Source: Prochlorococcus sp. AG-355-J09
Lineage (GTDB): Bacteria; Cyanobacteriota; Cyanobacteriia; PCC-6307; Cyanobiaceae
Direction of reading: 5' to 3'
Assembly: GCA_003278735.1 (NCBI GenBank)
Contig: QCDO01000006.1
Coordinates: 34,034-98,033 of the forward strand
Length of the DNA: 64,000 bases
The notes beneath the pieces were generated by a model. It saw nothing but the letters and a program-made list of their open reading frames with translations, was not told the origin of the DNA and did not search any database. Positions 9,961-21,130 of this stretch are shown here, piece by piece (position 1 is the stretch's first letter; each line of letters opens with the position of its first letter). The position numbers were made by a program, and so were the translations under genes.

Positions 9961-11070
9961 TTAGCCCTGTGTCGCTGGCGATTTAAAAGATTTGTTTGAC
10001 TCAGGATTATTTATTAGTTTTCCAAATACCATTCTTCCAGTTGGAGTTTGTAATGCTCCTGTGATGACAATATCTAATCTGCTTCCAACAAAATTCTTTG
10101 CCTCATCAATAACAACCATTGTACCGTCATCTAAATATCCAATACCTTGCATTTTTTCTTTGCCTTCTCTCACGATTTTTATATTAAGAGACTCTCCTGG
10201 TTGTACTTCTGGCCTTAAAGCTATAACCAAATCACTCAAATTCATAACTTTTAATTCTTTAACTTCAGCGATCTGAGAAAGATTATAATCAGCCGTAATT
10301 AAAGTTCCTGTCATATCCTCAGTAATTTTAAGGAGTTTTTCATCTACTCCATTACCTTCATACTTTGTTGGGTTTATTACAAGTCTTCTCCCATATAAAT
10401 CTCTTAATTCTTTTAATAACTTGAGACCTCTTCTCCCTTTTGACCTTTTTTCATTACTGCTTGAGTCAGCTAAAGTTTGCAATTCATCAATTACACTTTG
10501 AGCAACAATTAATTGACCTTCCAATAAGCCGCAACTTAATAGACCATTGATTCTTCCATCAATAATTACGCTAGTATCTAGAATTTTTGGACTTGCAGCA
10601 GGGAGAATTCCTTCATTAACTAGATATGCATCAGTGTTATTTGGATTGAATAATCTCAATAACGTCCTTCCATGGGTATCTGCCAACTTGTAACCAAGCG
10701 CACCAAAGAAAATGTTGCTTAATATAGCTGCTAATGGTTTTGCGAAAAAAACCTCTCTAGGGAAGGGAATTAATAGTATTGGAGCTAGTAGGAGATTCGC
10801 AACAAGTAATCCTAAAATTAATCCAACAGACCTACTTATAAGTAAGTCCGTAGGCATTGTTCTTATTTGATCAAGAAAAGTCTTTCTAAGTTGAAGGAAT
10901 ACAAAACCAGCTGCTAATCCTACAAAAAAACCAATTATTGCTAAAACAATTCTAAAACCCTCTACATTAGATACCTGTTTAAGTATGTCTACTGGCAATA
11001 AATCAACACCAAGCCAACCTGAAGCAGCCCCAGACAATACAAATAAAATTAATACTAAGATATCTGTCAT
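9961..11070 (-). CDS. PIN/TRAM domain integral membrane protein (PilT N-terminal-like)
   Basis: 369 aa; N-terminal TMs, ILDTSVIIDGRI PIN motif, C-terminal TRAM-like region. Confidence 0.88.
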   Translation of the reverse strand: MTDILVLILFVLSGAASGWLGVDLLPVDILKQVSNVEGFRIVLAIIGFFVGLAAGFVFLQLRKTFLDQIRTMPTDLLISRSVGLILGLLVANLLLAPILLIPFPREVFFAKPLAAILSNIFFGALGYKLADTHGRTLLRLFNPNNTDAYLVNEGILPAASPKILDTSVIIDGRINGLLSCGLLEGQLIVAQSVIDELQTLADSSSNEKRSKGRRGLKLLKELRDLYGRRLVINPTKYEGNGVDEKLLKITEDMTGTLITADYNLSQIAEVKELKVMNLSDLVIALRPEVQPGESLNIKIVREGKEKMQGIGYLDDGTMVVIDEAKNFVGSRLDIVITGALQTPTGRMVFGKLINNPESNKSFKSPATQG

Positions 11071-11166
11071 ATATATAATCTACTAGGATTTATTAATTGA
11101 GTAAATAAGGATTGTATTTTTTTCGATCCTTAATACTTTTTTGGAGCTTAAAAATGAATTTAGATT

Positions 11167-12390
11167 ATGAATAAGTTTCCAAGAAGTGCTTATGTGCACA
11201 TTCCTTTTTGCCACAGAAGATGTTTTTATTGTGATTTTGCAGTTATTCCACTAGGAAACGAAGTTGAAACTTTAAAAGGTTATGGAAGCAAAACTGTTCA
11301 AGAGTATTTGCAATTTTTATATAAAGAAATATTGTCAATTAAGCATAAATCACCTCTATCTACAATTTATATAGGAGGTGGTACACCATCAATTTTAGAT
11401 CCTGCCCAAATTAAAGAATTAGTTGATCTTTTTAAAGAAAATTATGGAATTGACTATGGTGCTGAAATCACTATGGAGGTTGATCCAGCAAGTTTTACTC
11501 AAGATGATCTTTTTGGATTCATAAATGCTGGGATAAATAGATTTAGTCTTGGAGTACAAAGTTTTAATAATCAGATACTTCAAAAGTCGGGAAGGCGTCA
11601 TTTGAAAGAAGATGCAGAGAAATCTTGTTTATGGTTGAAGAAAGAATATGATTCTGGGTTAATAAAAAGCTGGAGTTTAGACTTAATTCAAAACTTGCCA
11701 TTAAGTGGATTTAAAGAATGGCAAGATGACTTAAAAAAAGCAATTACATTTTCACCACCCCATCTATCTATTTACGATTTAAATATTGAAAATGGCACTG
11801 TTTTTAAAAAATTAATTAATTTAGGCAAATTAAAACTCCCAAGTGAAGAAGAAGCTTTTAGGAATAGTGAATCAACCCATTTAATTTTAAAAAACTCAGG
11901 ATATTCAAGATATGAAATCTCAAACTATTGCTTGCCGAGACATCAGTCGAGACATAACAGAGTTTATTGGAGTGGTTCAGGTTGGTGGAGTTTTGGTCAA
12001 GGTTCCACTAGTTCACCTTGGGGGGAAAAGTTTACTCGGCCAAGAGTTTGTAAAGAATATAAAGCATGGGTAGCTAGACAAGACGAATTTAATTTAGATT
12101 CGTCCCTAACTAATAAGGAGTTTGTATATAAAGAACTTGATGAGAAAATAATGTTGGGATTAAGACTCAAAGAGGGTGTAGATATAAAAGAAGTGTTTAA
12201 AGAACAAAACTGGGAAAACAAAAGATTTGAAAGCAACTTCAGTAAATTGGTTGAAGAATGGGAAAGATTTCTTGAAAGTGGACTCCTAGTAAGAAAAGGG
12301 AATAGGTTCTTTTTAAGTGAGCCTAATGGCATGGAACTTAGTAATCAAGTTCTAGTTTCTATGTTTAAGTGGTGGGATGAGATTAACTAA
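11167..12390 (+). CDS. hemW: Radical SAM HemW/HemN-like protein
   Basis: 407 aa; HIPFCHRRCFYCDFAV (CxxxCxxC), IYIGGGTPSIL. Confidence 0.9.
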   Translation: MNKFPRSAYVHIPFCHRRCFYCDFAVIPLGNEVETLKGYGSKTVQEYLQFLYKEILSIKHKSPLSTIYIGGGTPSILDPAQIKELVDLFKENYGIDYGAEITMEVDPASFTQDDLFGFINAGINRFSLGVQSFNNQILQKSGRRHLKEDAEKSCLWLKKEYDSGLIKSWSLDLIQNLPLSGFKEWQDDLKKAITFSPPHLSIYDLNIENGTVFKKLINLGKLKLPSEEEAFRNSESTHLILKNSGYSRYEISNYCLPRHQSRHNRVYWSGSGWWSFGQGSTSSPWGEKFTRPRVCKEYKAWVARQDEFNLDSSLTNKEFVYKELDEKIMLGLRLKEGVDIKEVFKEQNWENKRFESNFSKLVEEWERFLESGLLVRKGNRFFLSEPNGMELSNQVLVSMFKWWDEIN

Positions 12391-13156
12391 GTCTTTCAGA
12401 GTCTACCCATTCTTTTAATTTATCCTTAAACAATTTCTTTCCTTGGATAATTGGTTGGCAAAATGGGGGTTGATCATCATTAAGGCCTAACAAATCTGCA
12501 GTAACTCTTACTTGCCCATCGCAATAATTACCTGCGCCGATACCTATTGTGGGAATTGTTAAAGAATTTTGTATTTCTTTAGCAAGCAAATCAGGAATAT
12601 GTTCAAGAACTATTGAAAAACATCCTAATTCTTCAAGAATTGAAGCCTCTTTCTTAATTTTTTCTTGGCTTGCTAAGCTTTCTCCTTGTTTTCTTAATCC
12701 AATATTTAGATAGCTTTGTGGTGTAAGACCTATATGACCCATAACAGGGATTCCCATTCTTATTAATCTAGAAATAACTTTTTGTATTTCTGGTTCAGCA
12801 CCTTCCACTTTTACAGCTTTTGCATAAGTGCTCTGAATGATTTTCCCTGCATACTCAACAGCCTTATCCTCACCACATTGGTAAGTCAGAAAAGGCATAT
12901 CTGAAACGACTAGAGGTTGTTCCTCAATTTTTTTCTTAAATCCTCTTGAAACAGCATTAGTATGATAAATTATGTTTTCTAAAGTTATTGGCAACGTCGA
13001 TTTGTATCCTAAGCAGACCATTGCTAATGAATCTCCTACAAGTACTAGATCAACATTTGCTTGTTCTGCAATAGATCCTGATATGGAGTCCCAAGCAGTA
13101 AGTGCAATGATTTTGCGAGATTTTTTTTTATAATTAACTATTTCTGAAGGTAACAT
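12383..13156 (-). CDS. panB: 3-methyl-2-oxobutanoate hydroxymethyltransferase
   Basis: 257 aa; LTAWDSISGSIAEQANVDLVLVGDSLAMVCLGY, MGHIGLTPQS. Confidence 0.96.
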   Translation of the reverse strand: MLPSEIVNYKKKSRKIIALTAWDSISGSIAEQANVDLVLVGDSLAMVCLGYKSTLPITLENIIYHTNAVSRGFKKKIEEQPLVVSDMPFLTYQCGEDKAVEYAGKIIQSTYAKAVKVEGAEPEIQKVISRLIRMGIPVMGHIGLTPQSYLNIGLRKQGESLASQEKIKKEASILEELGCFSIVLEHIPDLLAKEIQNSLTIPTIGIGAGNYCDGQVRVTADLLGLNDDQPPFCQPIIQGKKLFKDKLKEWVDSERLS

Positions 13157-13206
13157 AATAAATTAATGTATCATTTTTTTTAATCAAGAATTGCTAATAT
13201 GATTTT

Positions 13207-13300
13207 GACTCGGCCTTTCGCGGTTTTAACGCCTAAACCTGGTCAGGACCGGAAGGTAGCAGCCACAAGGGATGCTTGAGGCAGGCGAGATAACCGAGTC
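13207..13300 (+). ncRNA. ffs: Signal recognition particle RNA (bacterial small SRP / 4.5S)
   Basis: Terminal stem GACTCGG/CCGAGTC and conserved tip GGTCAGGACCGGAAGGTAGCAGCC. Confidence 0.95.
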
Positions 13301-13315
13301 ACTCTATTTTACCTT

Positions 13316-14431
13316 TTAACCTATATCTTTTTTATTTTGCCTTAATCTCAAAAACTCAGGAATACTGGCTCCTGCTTCTTTATTGTCTGAATAGTTATAT
13401 AAAGGTTGATTAGATAATCTGTTTTTTATTCTTTGCTGGTTTAATGGTTGGGTTGTTTCAAACCCTGTAGCAATTACAGTAACTTGTATCTCCCCTTCCA
13501 TTGCTTCATCGACAACTGCACCAACAATAATATTAGCTTCTTGATCAACAACATCATAAATAATTTCAGATGCAGAGGTCATGTCTTCTAAAGTCATGTC
13601 TTTGCCTCCAGTAATATTTATAACGCACCCTTTAGCTCCATCAATTCTTGCTGCTTCTAATAAAGGACTATTCATTGCTGCCTGTGCTGCCTCTATAGCT
13701 CTCGATCTTCCTGAACCTATTCCTATTCCGAGAAGAGCAGTGCCAGCCTCAGTCATAACTGATCTAACGTCTGCAAAATCAACATTAACTAATCCCGGAC
13801 AAGTAATTATGTCACTAATGCCTTTGACTCCCATCCTTAAAACATCATCAGCATTCCTAAATGCTTCTTGAAGAGGAGCTCCTGCTATAACGTCTTTTAA
13901 TCGGTCATTTGGAATAACTATAAGAGTATCAACATTTTCAGCTAGTCTTGCGATCCCCTCCTCTGCTTGACGCATTCTTCTTTTCCCTTCAAAAGAAAAT
14001 GGTTTGGTTACTATACCTACTGTTAGAGCCCCACTTTGTTTGGCTACTTCTGCAACAACTGGAGCAGCACCTGTACCAGTTCCTCCACCCATTCCAGCGG
14101 CTATAAAAACTAGATCAGATCCCTCTAAAGCTTGTTGAAGCTCTTCTTTTGATTCTTCGGCTGCTTTTTGCCCAATACTTGGATTCCCACCTGCACCTAA
14201 ACCTCTAGTGAGGTTTTGTCCAAGTTGAACTCTACTTTCTGCAGAAGATTGTAGTAGGGCTTGTGCATCGGTATTGAGGACTCTAAATGATACACCTTCT
14301 AAATCACTATTTATCATTCTATTGACTGCATTACTGCCACCACCACCTACACCAATAACTTCTATTTTGGCGTTTTGGCTTGGAAGGATTTCTCTCGATT
14401 GATCAAAGTTTGGATTGTTACCGAAGCTCAT
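13316..14431 (-). CDS. ftsZ: Cell division protein FtsZ
   Basis: 371 aa; [28 protein letters not shown]. Confidence 0.99.
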   Translation of the reverse strand: MSFGNNPNFDQSREILPSQNAKIEVIGVGGGGSNAVNRMINSDLEGVSFRVLNTDAQALLQSSAESRVQLGQNLTRGLGAGGNPSIGQKAAEESKEELQQALEGSDLVFIAAGMGGGTGTGAAPVVAEVAKQSGALTVGIVTKPFSFEGKRRMRQAEEGIARLAENVDTLIVIPNDRLKDVIAGAPLQEAFRNADDVLRMGVKGISDIITCPGLVNVDFADVRSVMTEAGTALLGIGIGSGRSRAIEAAQAAMNSPLLEAARIDGAKGCVINITGGKDMTLEDMTSASEIIYDVVDQEANIIVGAVVDEAMEGEIQVTVIATGFETTQPLNQQRIKNRLSNQPLYNYSDNKEAGASIPEFLRLRQNKKDIG

Positions 14432-14610
14432 CTCTTAATAGGAATCTTTTACTAATATTGGGTGCATTATGAACTTACTGCGCTCATATGTAGGAATTTG
14501 TTGAGGAAAATCCTAAAAATATTTATTTGTTAAATATTTTGTTTTGAATGCAAAACCCATATCAACACTACAATAATTAAAAAAAATTACTCAAAATCTT
14601 TTTTCAAATA

Positions 14611-15336
14611 TTAGGGTTTGAACACTTTTATTTTTGGGTTATCTGGATTAGTAAGATCAATATTATCTATTTTTTTTGAAAAGCTATTTTTCTTCAATTC
14701 ATTTTTGAGATTGTTGATTTTTTGAAATTGATTTTTGATTAAATTTGGTTTAAATCCTAAAAATATTGTTTTTAAATCTTTTTCTTCAACAGTTAGAAAC
14801 CCATCGGATGAAAAAGTTATTTTAACTATCTCTAATTCATAATTATCTAAAGCAATAAAAATTTCAGATAATATTTTTTTAAATTTTCCTTTCCACCCAA
14901 AAACTTTTATGGTTAATTTATTCAAATTTTTTTCATCCACATTTTGTTTATTTATAAAAATTCCATCTTTATCAATGAAGCCTAATATTTTTTCGTCGTT
15001 TAATATTCTCTCACCGTAAGCTATTGGAGTTCTTGAATTAATATGAACTTTCAAACCAAAAGGAAATAGTTCTCTGTTTACCGAAACATTCTTGAGAGAT
15101 AAATTTTGTTTTAACTCTTTTTCTAGCAAATTAGTTTCAACAAAAATTAATCGGATAGGAAAATTTAAAGATGAATTTTTTATCACATCATCCTGCGAAA
15201 ATAATTCACTACCAGAAATCCTAATGTCCTGAGTATCAACTTTTTTGAGTGTTTTTATGCTTAATAAGCTTGTTAAAAATAAAAATGAAATTAGAAAAAA
15301 AAAGCTTCTATTTTTGATTCCTTTTTTGTTTTTCAC
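14611..15336 (-). CDS. ftsQ: FtsQ/DivIB-type cell division protein (POTRA domain)
   Basis: 241 aa; N-terminal TM, I-SGSELFSQDDVIKNSSLN POTRA-like region; upstream of ftsZ. Confidence 0.75.
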   Translation of the reverse strand: MKNKKGIKNRSFFFLISFLFLTSLLSIKTLKKVDTQDIRISGSELFSQDDVIKNSSLNFPIRLIFVETNLLEKELKQNLSLKNVSVNRELFPFGLKVHINSRTPIAYGERILNDEKILGFIDKDGIFINKQNVDEKNLNKLTIKVFGWKGKFKKILSEIFIALDNYELEIVKITFSSDGFLTVEEKDLKTIFLGFKPNLIKNQFQKINNLKNELKKNSFSKKIDNIDLTNPDNPKIKVFKP

Positions 15337-15743
15337 AAATCACATCGAGCTTTTTCCATCAGTTGGTCCATCCATTCTCTCGCTTGCTCTGCATCTGAAA
15401 ATGGTACATCCATCTCTTTCCCATCTCCTACTAATCTCAACCTGCATTTACCTTGAGATTCACTTGTTAGAGGAGCTTCACCTGAAGTTAGTGCCATTAA
15501 TTCAACTAATTCCAGTTTCTTGATCGTAAAACAATCTTTTTCTTCAAATTTACCAGCTTCAAATGCGCTCCACTTTAACTCCCCATTCTTTAAAGACGCT
15601 GCACCTGAACTATCTAACTTGCACAGTTCAGAATCACTAGCCCAACTTCTAAATAGATTTTGCCTTCTTCTTTCTAACCATCCAAGTGCAGTTAATAAAA
15701 TGAAGATTAAAAGTAATGGTAACCAAAGTAGTCCATGCAACAT
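15333..15743 (-). CDS. Conserved hypothetical membrane-anchored protein
   Basis: 136 aa, N-terminal TM, 4-bp overlap with ftsQ. Confidence 0.7.
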   Translation of the reverse strand: MLHGLLWLPLLLIFILLTALGWLERRRQNLFRSWASDSELCKLDSSGAASLKNGELKWSAFEAGKFEEKDCFTIKKLELVELMALTSGEAPLTSESQGKCRLRLVGDGKEMDVPFSDAEQAREWMDQLMEKARCDL

Positions 15744-15753
15744 TTGATTTAAA

Positions 15754-16821
15754 TTACAAATCAGAAGATATATCTACCAGTTTAGCCACAAGTTGTTCAA
15801 TTTTTAAACCTGAAGCTTCCCAAAGCATTGGAAACATACTGTTTTTTGTGAAACCAGGAATTGTATTTATTTCATTTAGTAAAATTTTATTTGAAGATTT
15901 TTCTAAAAAGAAATCTACTCTTGCAAAACCGAAAATATTTAGTGCCCTGCAACTTTTAATAGCAATTTCTTTAATTTCTTTTGTGATTTTAGAATCTATT
16001 TCGGCTGGGATAATTATTTTATTATTTGAGTGATATTTTGAATCGTAATTATACCAATCACTTTCGTAAGTTACCTCGCCTATCTCAGACGTTAAGAGTT
16101 TTGAATTCCCAATTATTCCACATTCAATCTCCCTTACCTCTAAACCTTCCTCTATTAAAATTCTTGGATCTATTTCCCGAGCCTTTTCTAATGCTAGTAA
16201 TATTTCAGATTCATTTTTGACTTTGGAGATGCCAAGAGATGATCCAGAGTTCGATGGTTTAACAAAAACAGGAAATTTTAAATTTTTTAAAATTTCATTA
16301 ATTATTTTATTTTTTGCTTGCTTATCTTTGAGATCTTCATTTTGAAAAACTAGATAATTAACTTGTGGAAGTCTAAGATTTGAGAAAATTGTTTTCATCA
16401 ATATTTTATCCATTCCAAGTGCAGAGCCAATAATTCCGCATCCGACTAAAGGTTTCTTTGTAAATCTAATTAAGCCATGAATTGATCCGTCTTCACCATT
16501 AAATCCATGTAAAAGAGGAAACCAAACATCAACATTTTGAAATTCAATTCCATCAAGGAAGTTAATTTTTTCTTTATTAAAAATTTCTTGTTTTTTTGTT
16601 TTATTGTTTTCAATTTCACCAATTAGGATTTTTTCTGAAATATCACTATCAAGCCAATCTCCACATTTGTTTATATAAAAGGCTTTAACTGTAAAGCGTT
16701 CTTTGTTTATTTGTGCATTAAATGCTTGAAAAACTGTTTTTGCAGAGGATATAGATACTTCATGTTCATTGGAATGCCCGCCAAATATTAACCCAATACA
16801 TTTTTTCTTTCCCCCGATCAT
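15754..16821 (-). CDS. ddl: D-alanine-D-alanine ligase
   Basis: 355 aa; FGGHSNEHEVSISSA, HGFNGEDGSIHG, NEINTIPGFT. Confidence 0.97.
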   Translation of the reverse strand: MIGGKKKCIGLIFGGHSNEHEVSISSAKTVFQAFNAQINKERFTVKAFYINKCGDWLDSDISEKILIGEIENNKTKKQEIFNKEKINFLDGIEFQNVDVWFPLLHGFNGEDGSIHGLIRFTKKPLVGCGIIGSALGMDKILMKTIFSNLRLPQVNYLVFQNEDLKDKQAKNKIINEILKNLKFPVFVKPSNSGSSLGISKVKNESEILLALEKAREIDPRILIEEGLEVREIECGIIGNSKLLTSEIGEVTYESDWYNYDSKYHSNNKIIIPAEIDSKITKEIKEIAIKSCRALNIFGFARVDFFLEKSSNKILLNEINTIPGFTKNSMFPMLWEASGLKIEQLVAKLVDISSDL

Positions 16822-16831
16822 TTAAATAAAT

Positions 16832-18226
16832 TTATAAAGAAAGTTCTCCTGATAGTGAAAAAGGTCTTGCTTCATTTATTCTGACATTTATCTCATCTCC
16901 CAACGAAAAATTAAAGTTAATGTTTTTGGGAATCTCTACGAAAGTTAATCTATTTGTTCTAGTTCTACCCATAATTTGAGAGGAATTTTTTGGATTTAAA
17001 CCCTCAATTAAAACGCTTTCGATATTATTGATATATCTTTGATTTCTAATCCTAGCAGTTTTCTCGACCAAATCATTAATTTCCTTTAATCTAGTTTTTT
17101 TTACCTCTTCCGAAAGTTGATTCGTCCAAATTGCTGCAGGCGTATTTGGTCTTGGAGAGTATGCTGCTGTATTAACCTGATCAAAGCCAATTTCTGATAT
17201 TAGCTTTAATGTATCTTGATATTGTTGTTCGGTTTCTCCTGGGAAAGCAACTATCGCGTCAGCTGTGATTGATGCATCTGGCATTAATGACCTTATGTTC
17301 TCGATAATATTTTTATACTTTTTAATAGAATATCCTCTGGACATTTGCTTTAAAATTTCATCATTTCCACTTTGGAAGGGGATATGGAAATGTTCACATA
17401 CTTTATCAAGTTCATAACAAGCTTGAATCAACCTTTTTGAAAAATATCTTGGATGACTAGTAGCAAATCTTATTCTGCGAATTCCTTTAACATCATGAAT
17501 ATAATATAAAAGATTAGTTAGGGTATTCTCTTTTCTCCCCTCTTTTGTAGTTCCCGGAAGGTCTCTACCATAAGCATCAATGTTCTGACCCAAAAGAGTA
17601 ATTTCTTTAAAATTATCATCAGCCAATTTTTGGATCTCACTTTTTATCGCATTTGGATATCTAGATTGCTCTTTTCCTCTGACAGAAGGAACTACACAAT
17701 ATGAACATCTTTCATTACATCCATAGATGATATTAACCCAGCCACAAATAGAGCTTTCTCTTCTGGCACTTGTTATATCTTCAGAAATGAAGGTTTCTTC
17801 TGTAGCAGCAACTTGATTTCCTGAATCAACTTTCCCCAAAAGATTCTCAAGATTATTTACGTGTTGAGGCCCCATAACTAGATCAAGTTCTGGGACTCTT
17901 CTTAGTAAAGATTCTCCCTCTTGCTGAGCAAGACAACCTGCAACAATAAGTTTTAAGCTAGGTGTTTTGTGCTTTCTTTTTGCTTGTCTTCCTAGAAAGC
18001 TATAAACTTTTTGCTCTGCATTATCTCTAATAGTGCATGTATTGTACAAGACCAAATCGGCATTTAATTCATTTTCTGCTCTGGTATATCCCATTTTCTC
18101 TAATGTCCCAGCCATTCTCTCAGAATCAGCCTTGTTCATTTGGCATCCAAATGTAGTTATCCAATAACTGCCAGTAGTTGAATTCTTTTGAGATTTTTTT
18201 TCGTCTGATTTTGTTTTTGTTAGCAC
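16832..18226 (-). CDS. miaB: tRNA-2-methylthio-N6-dimethylallyladenosine synthase
   Basis: 464 aa; [31 protein letters not shown]. Confidence 0.97.
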   Translation of the reverse strand: MLTKTKSDEKKSQKNSTTGSYWITTFGCQMNKADSERMAGTLEKMGYTRAENELNADLVLYNTCTIRDNAEQKVYSFLGRQAKRKHKTPSLKLIVAGCLAQQEGESLLRRVPELDLVMGPQHVNNLENLLGKVDSGNQVAATEETFISEDITSARRESSICGWVNIIYGCNERCSYCVVPSVRGKEQSRYPNAIKSEIQKLADDNFKEITLLGQNIDAYGRDLPGTTKEGRKENTLTNLLYYIHDVKGIRRIRFATSHPRYFSKRLIQACYELDKVCEHFHIPFQSGNDEILKQMSRGYSIKKYKNIIENIRSLMPDASITADAIVAFPGETEQQYQDTLKLISEIGFDQVNTAAYSPRPNTPAAIWTNQLSEEVKKTRLKEINDLVEKTARIRNQRYINNIESVLIEGLNPKNSSQIMGRTRTNRLTFVEIPKNINFNFSLGDEINVRINEARPFSLSGELSL

Positions 18227-18298
18227 TTTGCTAGGAATTTTTTATGATTCTTTAATTCAAAATTACAAGTTAAATAATTTTGCTGCAATATTTTTGAG

Positions 18299-18372
18299 GG
18301 CGAGCGAGGGGATTCGAACCCCCGAATAGCGGCGCCACAAGCCGCTGCCTTAACCACTTGGCGACGCCCGCC
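18299..18372 (-). tRNA. tRNA-His (GTG), G-1 encoded
   Basis: Reverse strand GCGGGCG...CGCTCGC acceptor, loop TTGTGGC, T-loop TTCGAAT, G-1:C73 pair. Confidence 0.93.
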
Positions 18373-18500
18373 TCACATTTATAAATTTAACAACTCAAGG
18401 GGAATTTTTCATAGTTATTTTTATCTTTTTGCGAAATTTGAATTATTTTCTAATTCAGTAAAGTTTTCTTATGATTTAAAATAGAAGAAAATTCAAAAAT

Positions 18501-19736
18501 TTGAGTAATTCCGGCAAAGCTGAGGTTCTTATTCCCAGAAGCCTTTGTTTAATAGAAGATATAGATAACCTCATTATCGATGTAGAGGATTTATGTTCAG
18601 TTGCCATTAGTTGGGAGGATGGATTCGTTTCTGAGATAAAGCCTTTAAAAAATAAAATTACAAAACCAAAAAATATTTTATTCCCAAGATTTGTTGAAAC
18701 GCATTCGCATTTTGATAAATCTTTTACATGGGCAGACTTTCCTAATCTGGAATCAAACTATGGAGGAGCATTATCAGTAAATCTTGAAGAACATAAAACT
18801 AGAACCACAGATAAGGTTCTTGAAAGAGTTGAGAAATCATTAAAACTTTCCATACAAAATGGATACCGAGCGATTAGAAGTCATATTGATACATACAAAG
18901 GGCAATCTATTGATATTTGGATTGAACTTTTTAAATTACAAAAAAAATTTTCATCTCAGTTGACTTTACAATTCGTTGCTCTAGCTCCATTGGAATTCTG
19001 GGATACAACTAATGGAGAAGATTTGGCAAAAATATTTTCCTCTTATGGAGGTATTTTAGGTGGTGTAATTGTTCCTCCTTTCAATAAAAAAAATACAAGC
19101 AAATTTCTCGCAAAGATGCTTCTTCTGGCTAGTAAATATAAATTAGAAATTGATTTGCATATAGACGAATCGATCATTGAGCCTGGAGCGGGAATAAAAG
19201 TTTTATTGGAGACAATCGAAAATTTAAAAATTAATAGTATTCCAATTACTTGTAGTCATTTGAGTAGTCTTATTTCTCTAAGTCCTAGAGAGATTTTAAA
19301 TTTAGGAGAAAAAATGGCTGAGAAAAATATTAAAGTTATTGCTTTACCTCTAACAAATTTTTGGCTGCTCAATCGAAGTAATAAAACTACCTTATTAAAA
19401 AGACCAGTTGCTCCAATAAAGCAATTACAAAAATCACACGTGGATGTATCTCTAGGTAGTGATAACGTTCAAGATCCCTGGTACCCATTTGGAAATTTTG
19501 ATCCTTTTTATATGATGTCTTGCTCGATACCTATGCTTCAACTAAATCCCTGGGAGAGAATGACTCTATCTTCTATTTTTTTAGCTCCAAGCAGATTATT
19601 AAATTTAAAGTGGGATGGTTTAATAAAAAAGGGTTGCCCTGCTGATTTTGTGATTTTAGATGCACAAAGATGGGCAGATGTTTTTTCGAGTTCTTTAAAG
19701 AGAAAAGTGTTTATAAAAGGCGATTTATATTGCTAA
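18501..19736 (+). CDS. Amidohydrolase, cytosine deaminase-like
   Basis: 411 aa; ETHSHFDKSFTW, HIDES, TCSHLSSL, SLGSDNVQDPW metal-site residues. Confidence 0.82.
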   Translation: MSNSGKAEVLIPRSLCLIEDIDNLIIDVEDLCSVAISWEDGFVSEIKPLKNKITKPKNILFPRFVETHSHFDKSFTWADFPNLESNYGGALSVNLEEHKTRTTDKVLERVEKSLKLSIQNGYRAIRSHIDTYKGQSIDIWIELFKLQKKFSSQLTLQFVALAPLEFWDTTNGEDLAKIFSSYGGILGGVIVPPFNKKNTSKFLAKMLLLASKYKLEIDLHIDESIIEPGAGIKVLLETIENLKINSIPITCSHLSSLISLSPREILNLGEKMAEKNIKVIALPLTNFWLLNRSNKTTLLKRPVAPIKQLQKSHVDVSLGSDNVQDPWYPFGNFDPFYMMSCSIPMLQLNPWERMTLSSIFLAPSRLLNLKWDGLIKKGCPADFVILDAQRWADVFSSSLKRKVFIKGDLYC

Positions 19737-19774
19737 TCGGCTAATTTATATACAAAACAATAAGAATTTAATTA

Positions 19775-21130
19775 ATGACATCAAATACTCTTAAATTTAT
19801 AAACAAATTTAGGGAAGTTAAAAACTTAGAGATTATTGAAAGCCAATCTGACATAAAAAGACTTTCAAAAGATTTTTATAACTACTCTCCAATCCTTACT
19901 GAAAAATTAGACGAATGTATTGCTGATTTGGTTGTAAGACCTAGTGATCACAAAGCAGTAAAGGAAGTAGCAGAAATTTGTTGTAAATTTTCTATCCCAC
20001 TTACTTTAAGGGGTTCAGGTACAGGTAATTATGGACAAGCTGTCCCATTGTTTAAAGGAGTTGTAATGCAGATGAGTCACTTTAATAAGTTAGAAGAATT
20101 TGATCCAGATACAGGTTTTGTAAAAGTGCAGTCTGGCTGTGTTATGGGAGATTTGAATAAACAATTAGAGAAATATGGGAGGGAATTAAGGTTGCTTCCT
20201 AGTACTTGGAAAACTGCAACAATAGGAGGCTTTATTGCAGGTGGATCAGGAGGTATTGGTTCAATTAGATGGGGATTTTTAAGAGATCCAGGAAATCTTA
20301 TTGGTTTAGAGGCAGTAACGATGAATGAAAAACCTGAATTATTAAAATTTGATGCTGAAGAATCCGAACCTCTGAATCATGCTTATGGGACTAATGGAAT
20401 AATTACTTCTTTACTACTTGCTACTGATATCAAACGTAAGTGGTATTCAATAGTTATCGACTGTATTGAATTTGAAAAAACAATAGAAATATTAAAAACT
20501 CTCACCAGCGCAGCAATTGAACTGAAACTAGGAGCAATTCTTGAAAAAGAAATTGTAGATCAAATGCCAAAATGGTTTAAAACTAATTCTAGAAGTCACA
20601 AGATTTTAATTCAATCTACTCTTGGAGGAATAAAAACCATCGAGCTAGTTTGTAAAAAATTTAAAGTTGAATCTACCCTCCTTGGGGAAGAAGAAAAACT
20701 TGTCAATGGAATTTCTGAAGTCGTATGGAATCATACAACTCTTCATATGAGGTCTAAGGATAAAAATTGGACGTATTTACAGATGCTTTTGCCACTTAAT
20801 GATGAACTTCAATTGATTAATTTTTTTAGAAAAAAATGGGGCAGAAAAGTTCTTTGGCATTTAGAGGCAGTTTCTCAACAAGGATCACCACGATTAGCTG
20901 CTTTGCCTGTATTAAGGTGGAATGGGATTGATGAATTGAATGAAATAATGGAAGATTGCAAGAAACTTGGTGCATTTATTTTTAATCCCCATGTTTTAAC
21001 TGTCGAAGGCGGAGGCCTAGGAGTGGTTGACGCAGATCAAGTAAAAGCGAAATTAAAATTTGATCCTAAAGGGCTATTAAATCCAGGAAAATTGGAAGGT
21101 TGGAAAGTAAAGGAACAATTTAATATTTAA
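19775..21130 (+). CDS. FAD-binding oxidase/dehydrogenase (GlcD-like, FAD_binding_4)
   Basis: 451 aa; RPSDHKAVKEVAEIC, LTLRGSGTGNYGQAVPLFKG, C-terminal FDPKGLLNPGKLEGW. Confidence 0.85.
   Translation: MTSNTLKFINKFREVKNLEIIESQSDIKRLSKDFYNYSPILTEKLDECIADLVVRPSDHKAVKEVAEICCKFSIPLTLRGSGTGNYGQAVPLFKGVVMQMSHFNKLEEFDPDTGFVKVQSGCVMGDLNKQLEKYGRELRLLPSTWKTATIGGFIAGGSGGIGSIRWGFLRDPGNLIGLEAVTMNEKPELLKFDAEESEPLNHAYGTNGIITSLLLATDIKRKWYSIVIDCIEFEKTIEILKTLTSAAIELKLGAILEKEIVDQMPKWFKTNSRSHKILIQSTLGGIKTIELVCKKFKVESTLLGEEEKLVNGISEVVWNHTTLHMRSKDKNWTYLQMLLPLNDELQLINFFRKKWGRKVLWHLEAVSQQGSPRLAALPVLRWNGIDELNEIMEDCKKLGAFIFNPHVLTVEGGGLGVVDADQVKAKLKFDPKGLLNPGKLEGWKVKEQFNI

Noticed and set aside
13581-13871. 96-aa plus-strand ORF inside ftsZ
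   Set aside because: Antisense to a well-supported gene; an open frame arising from the codon composition of ftsZ.
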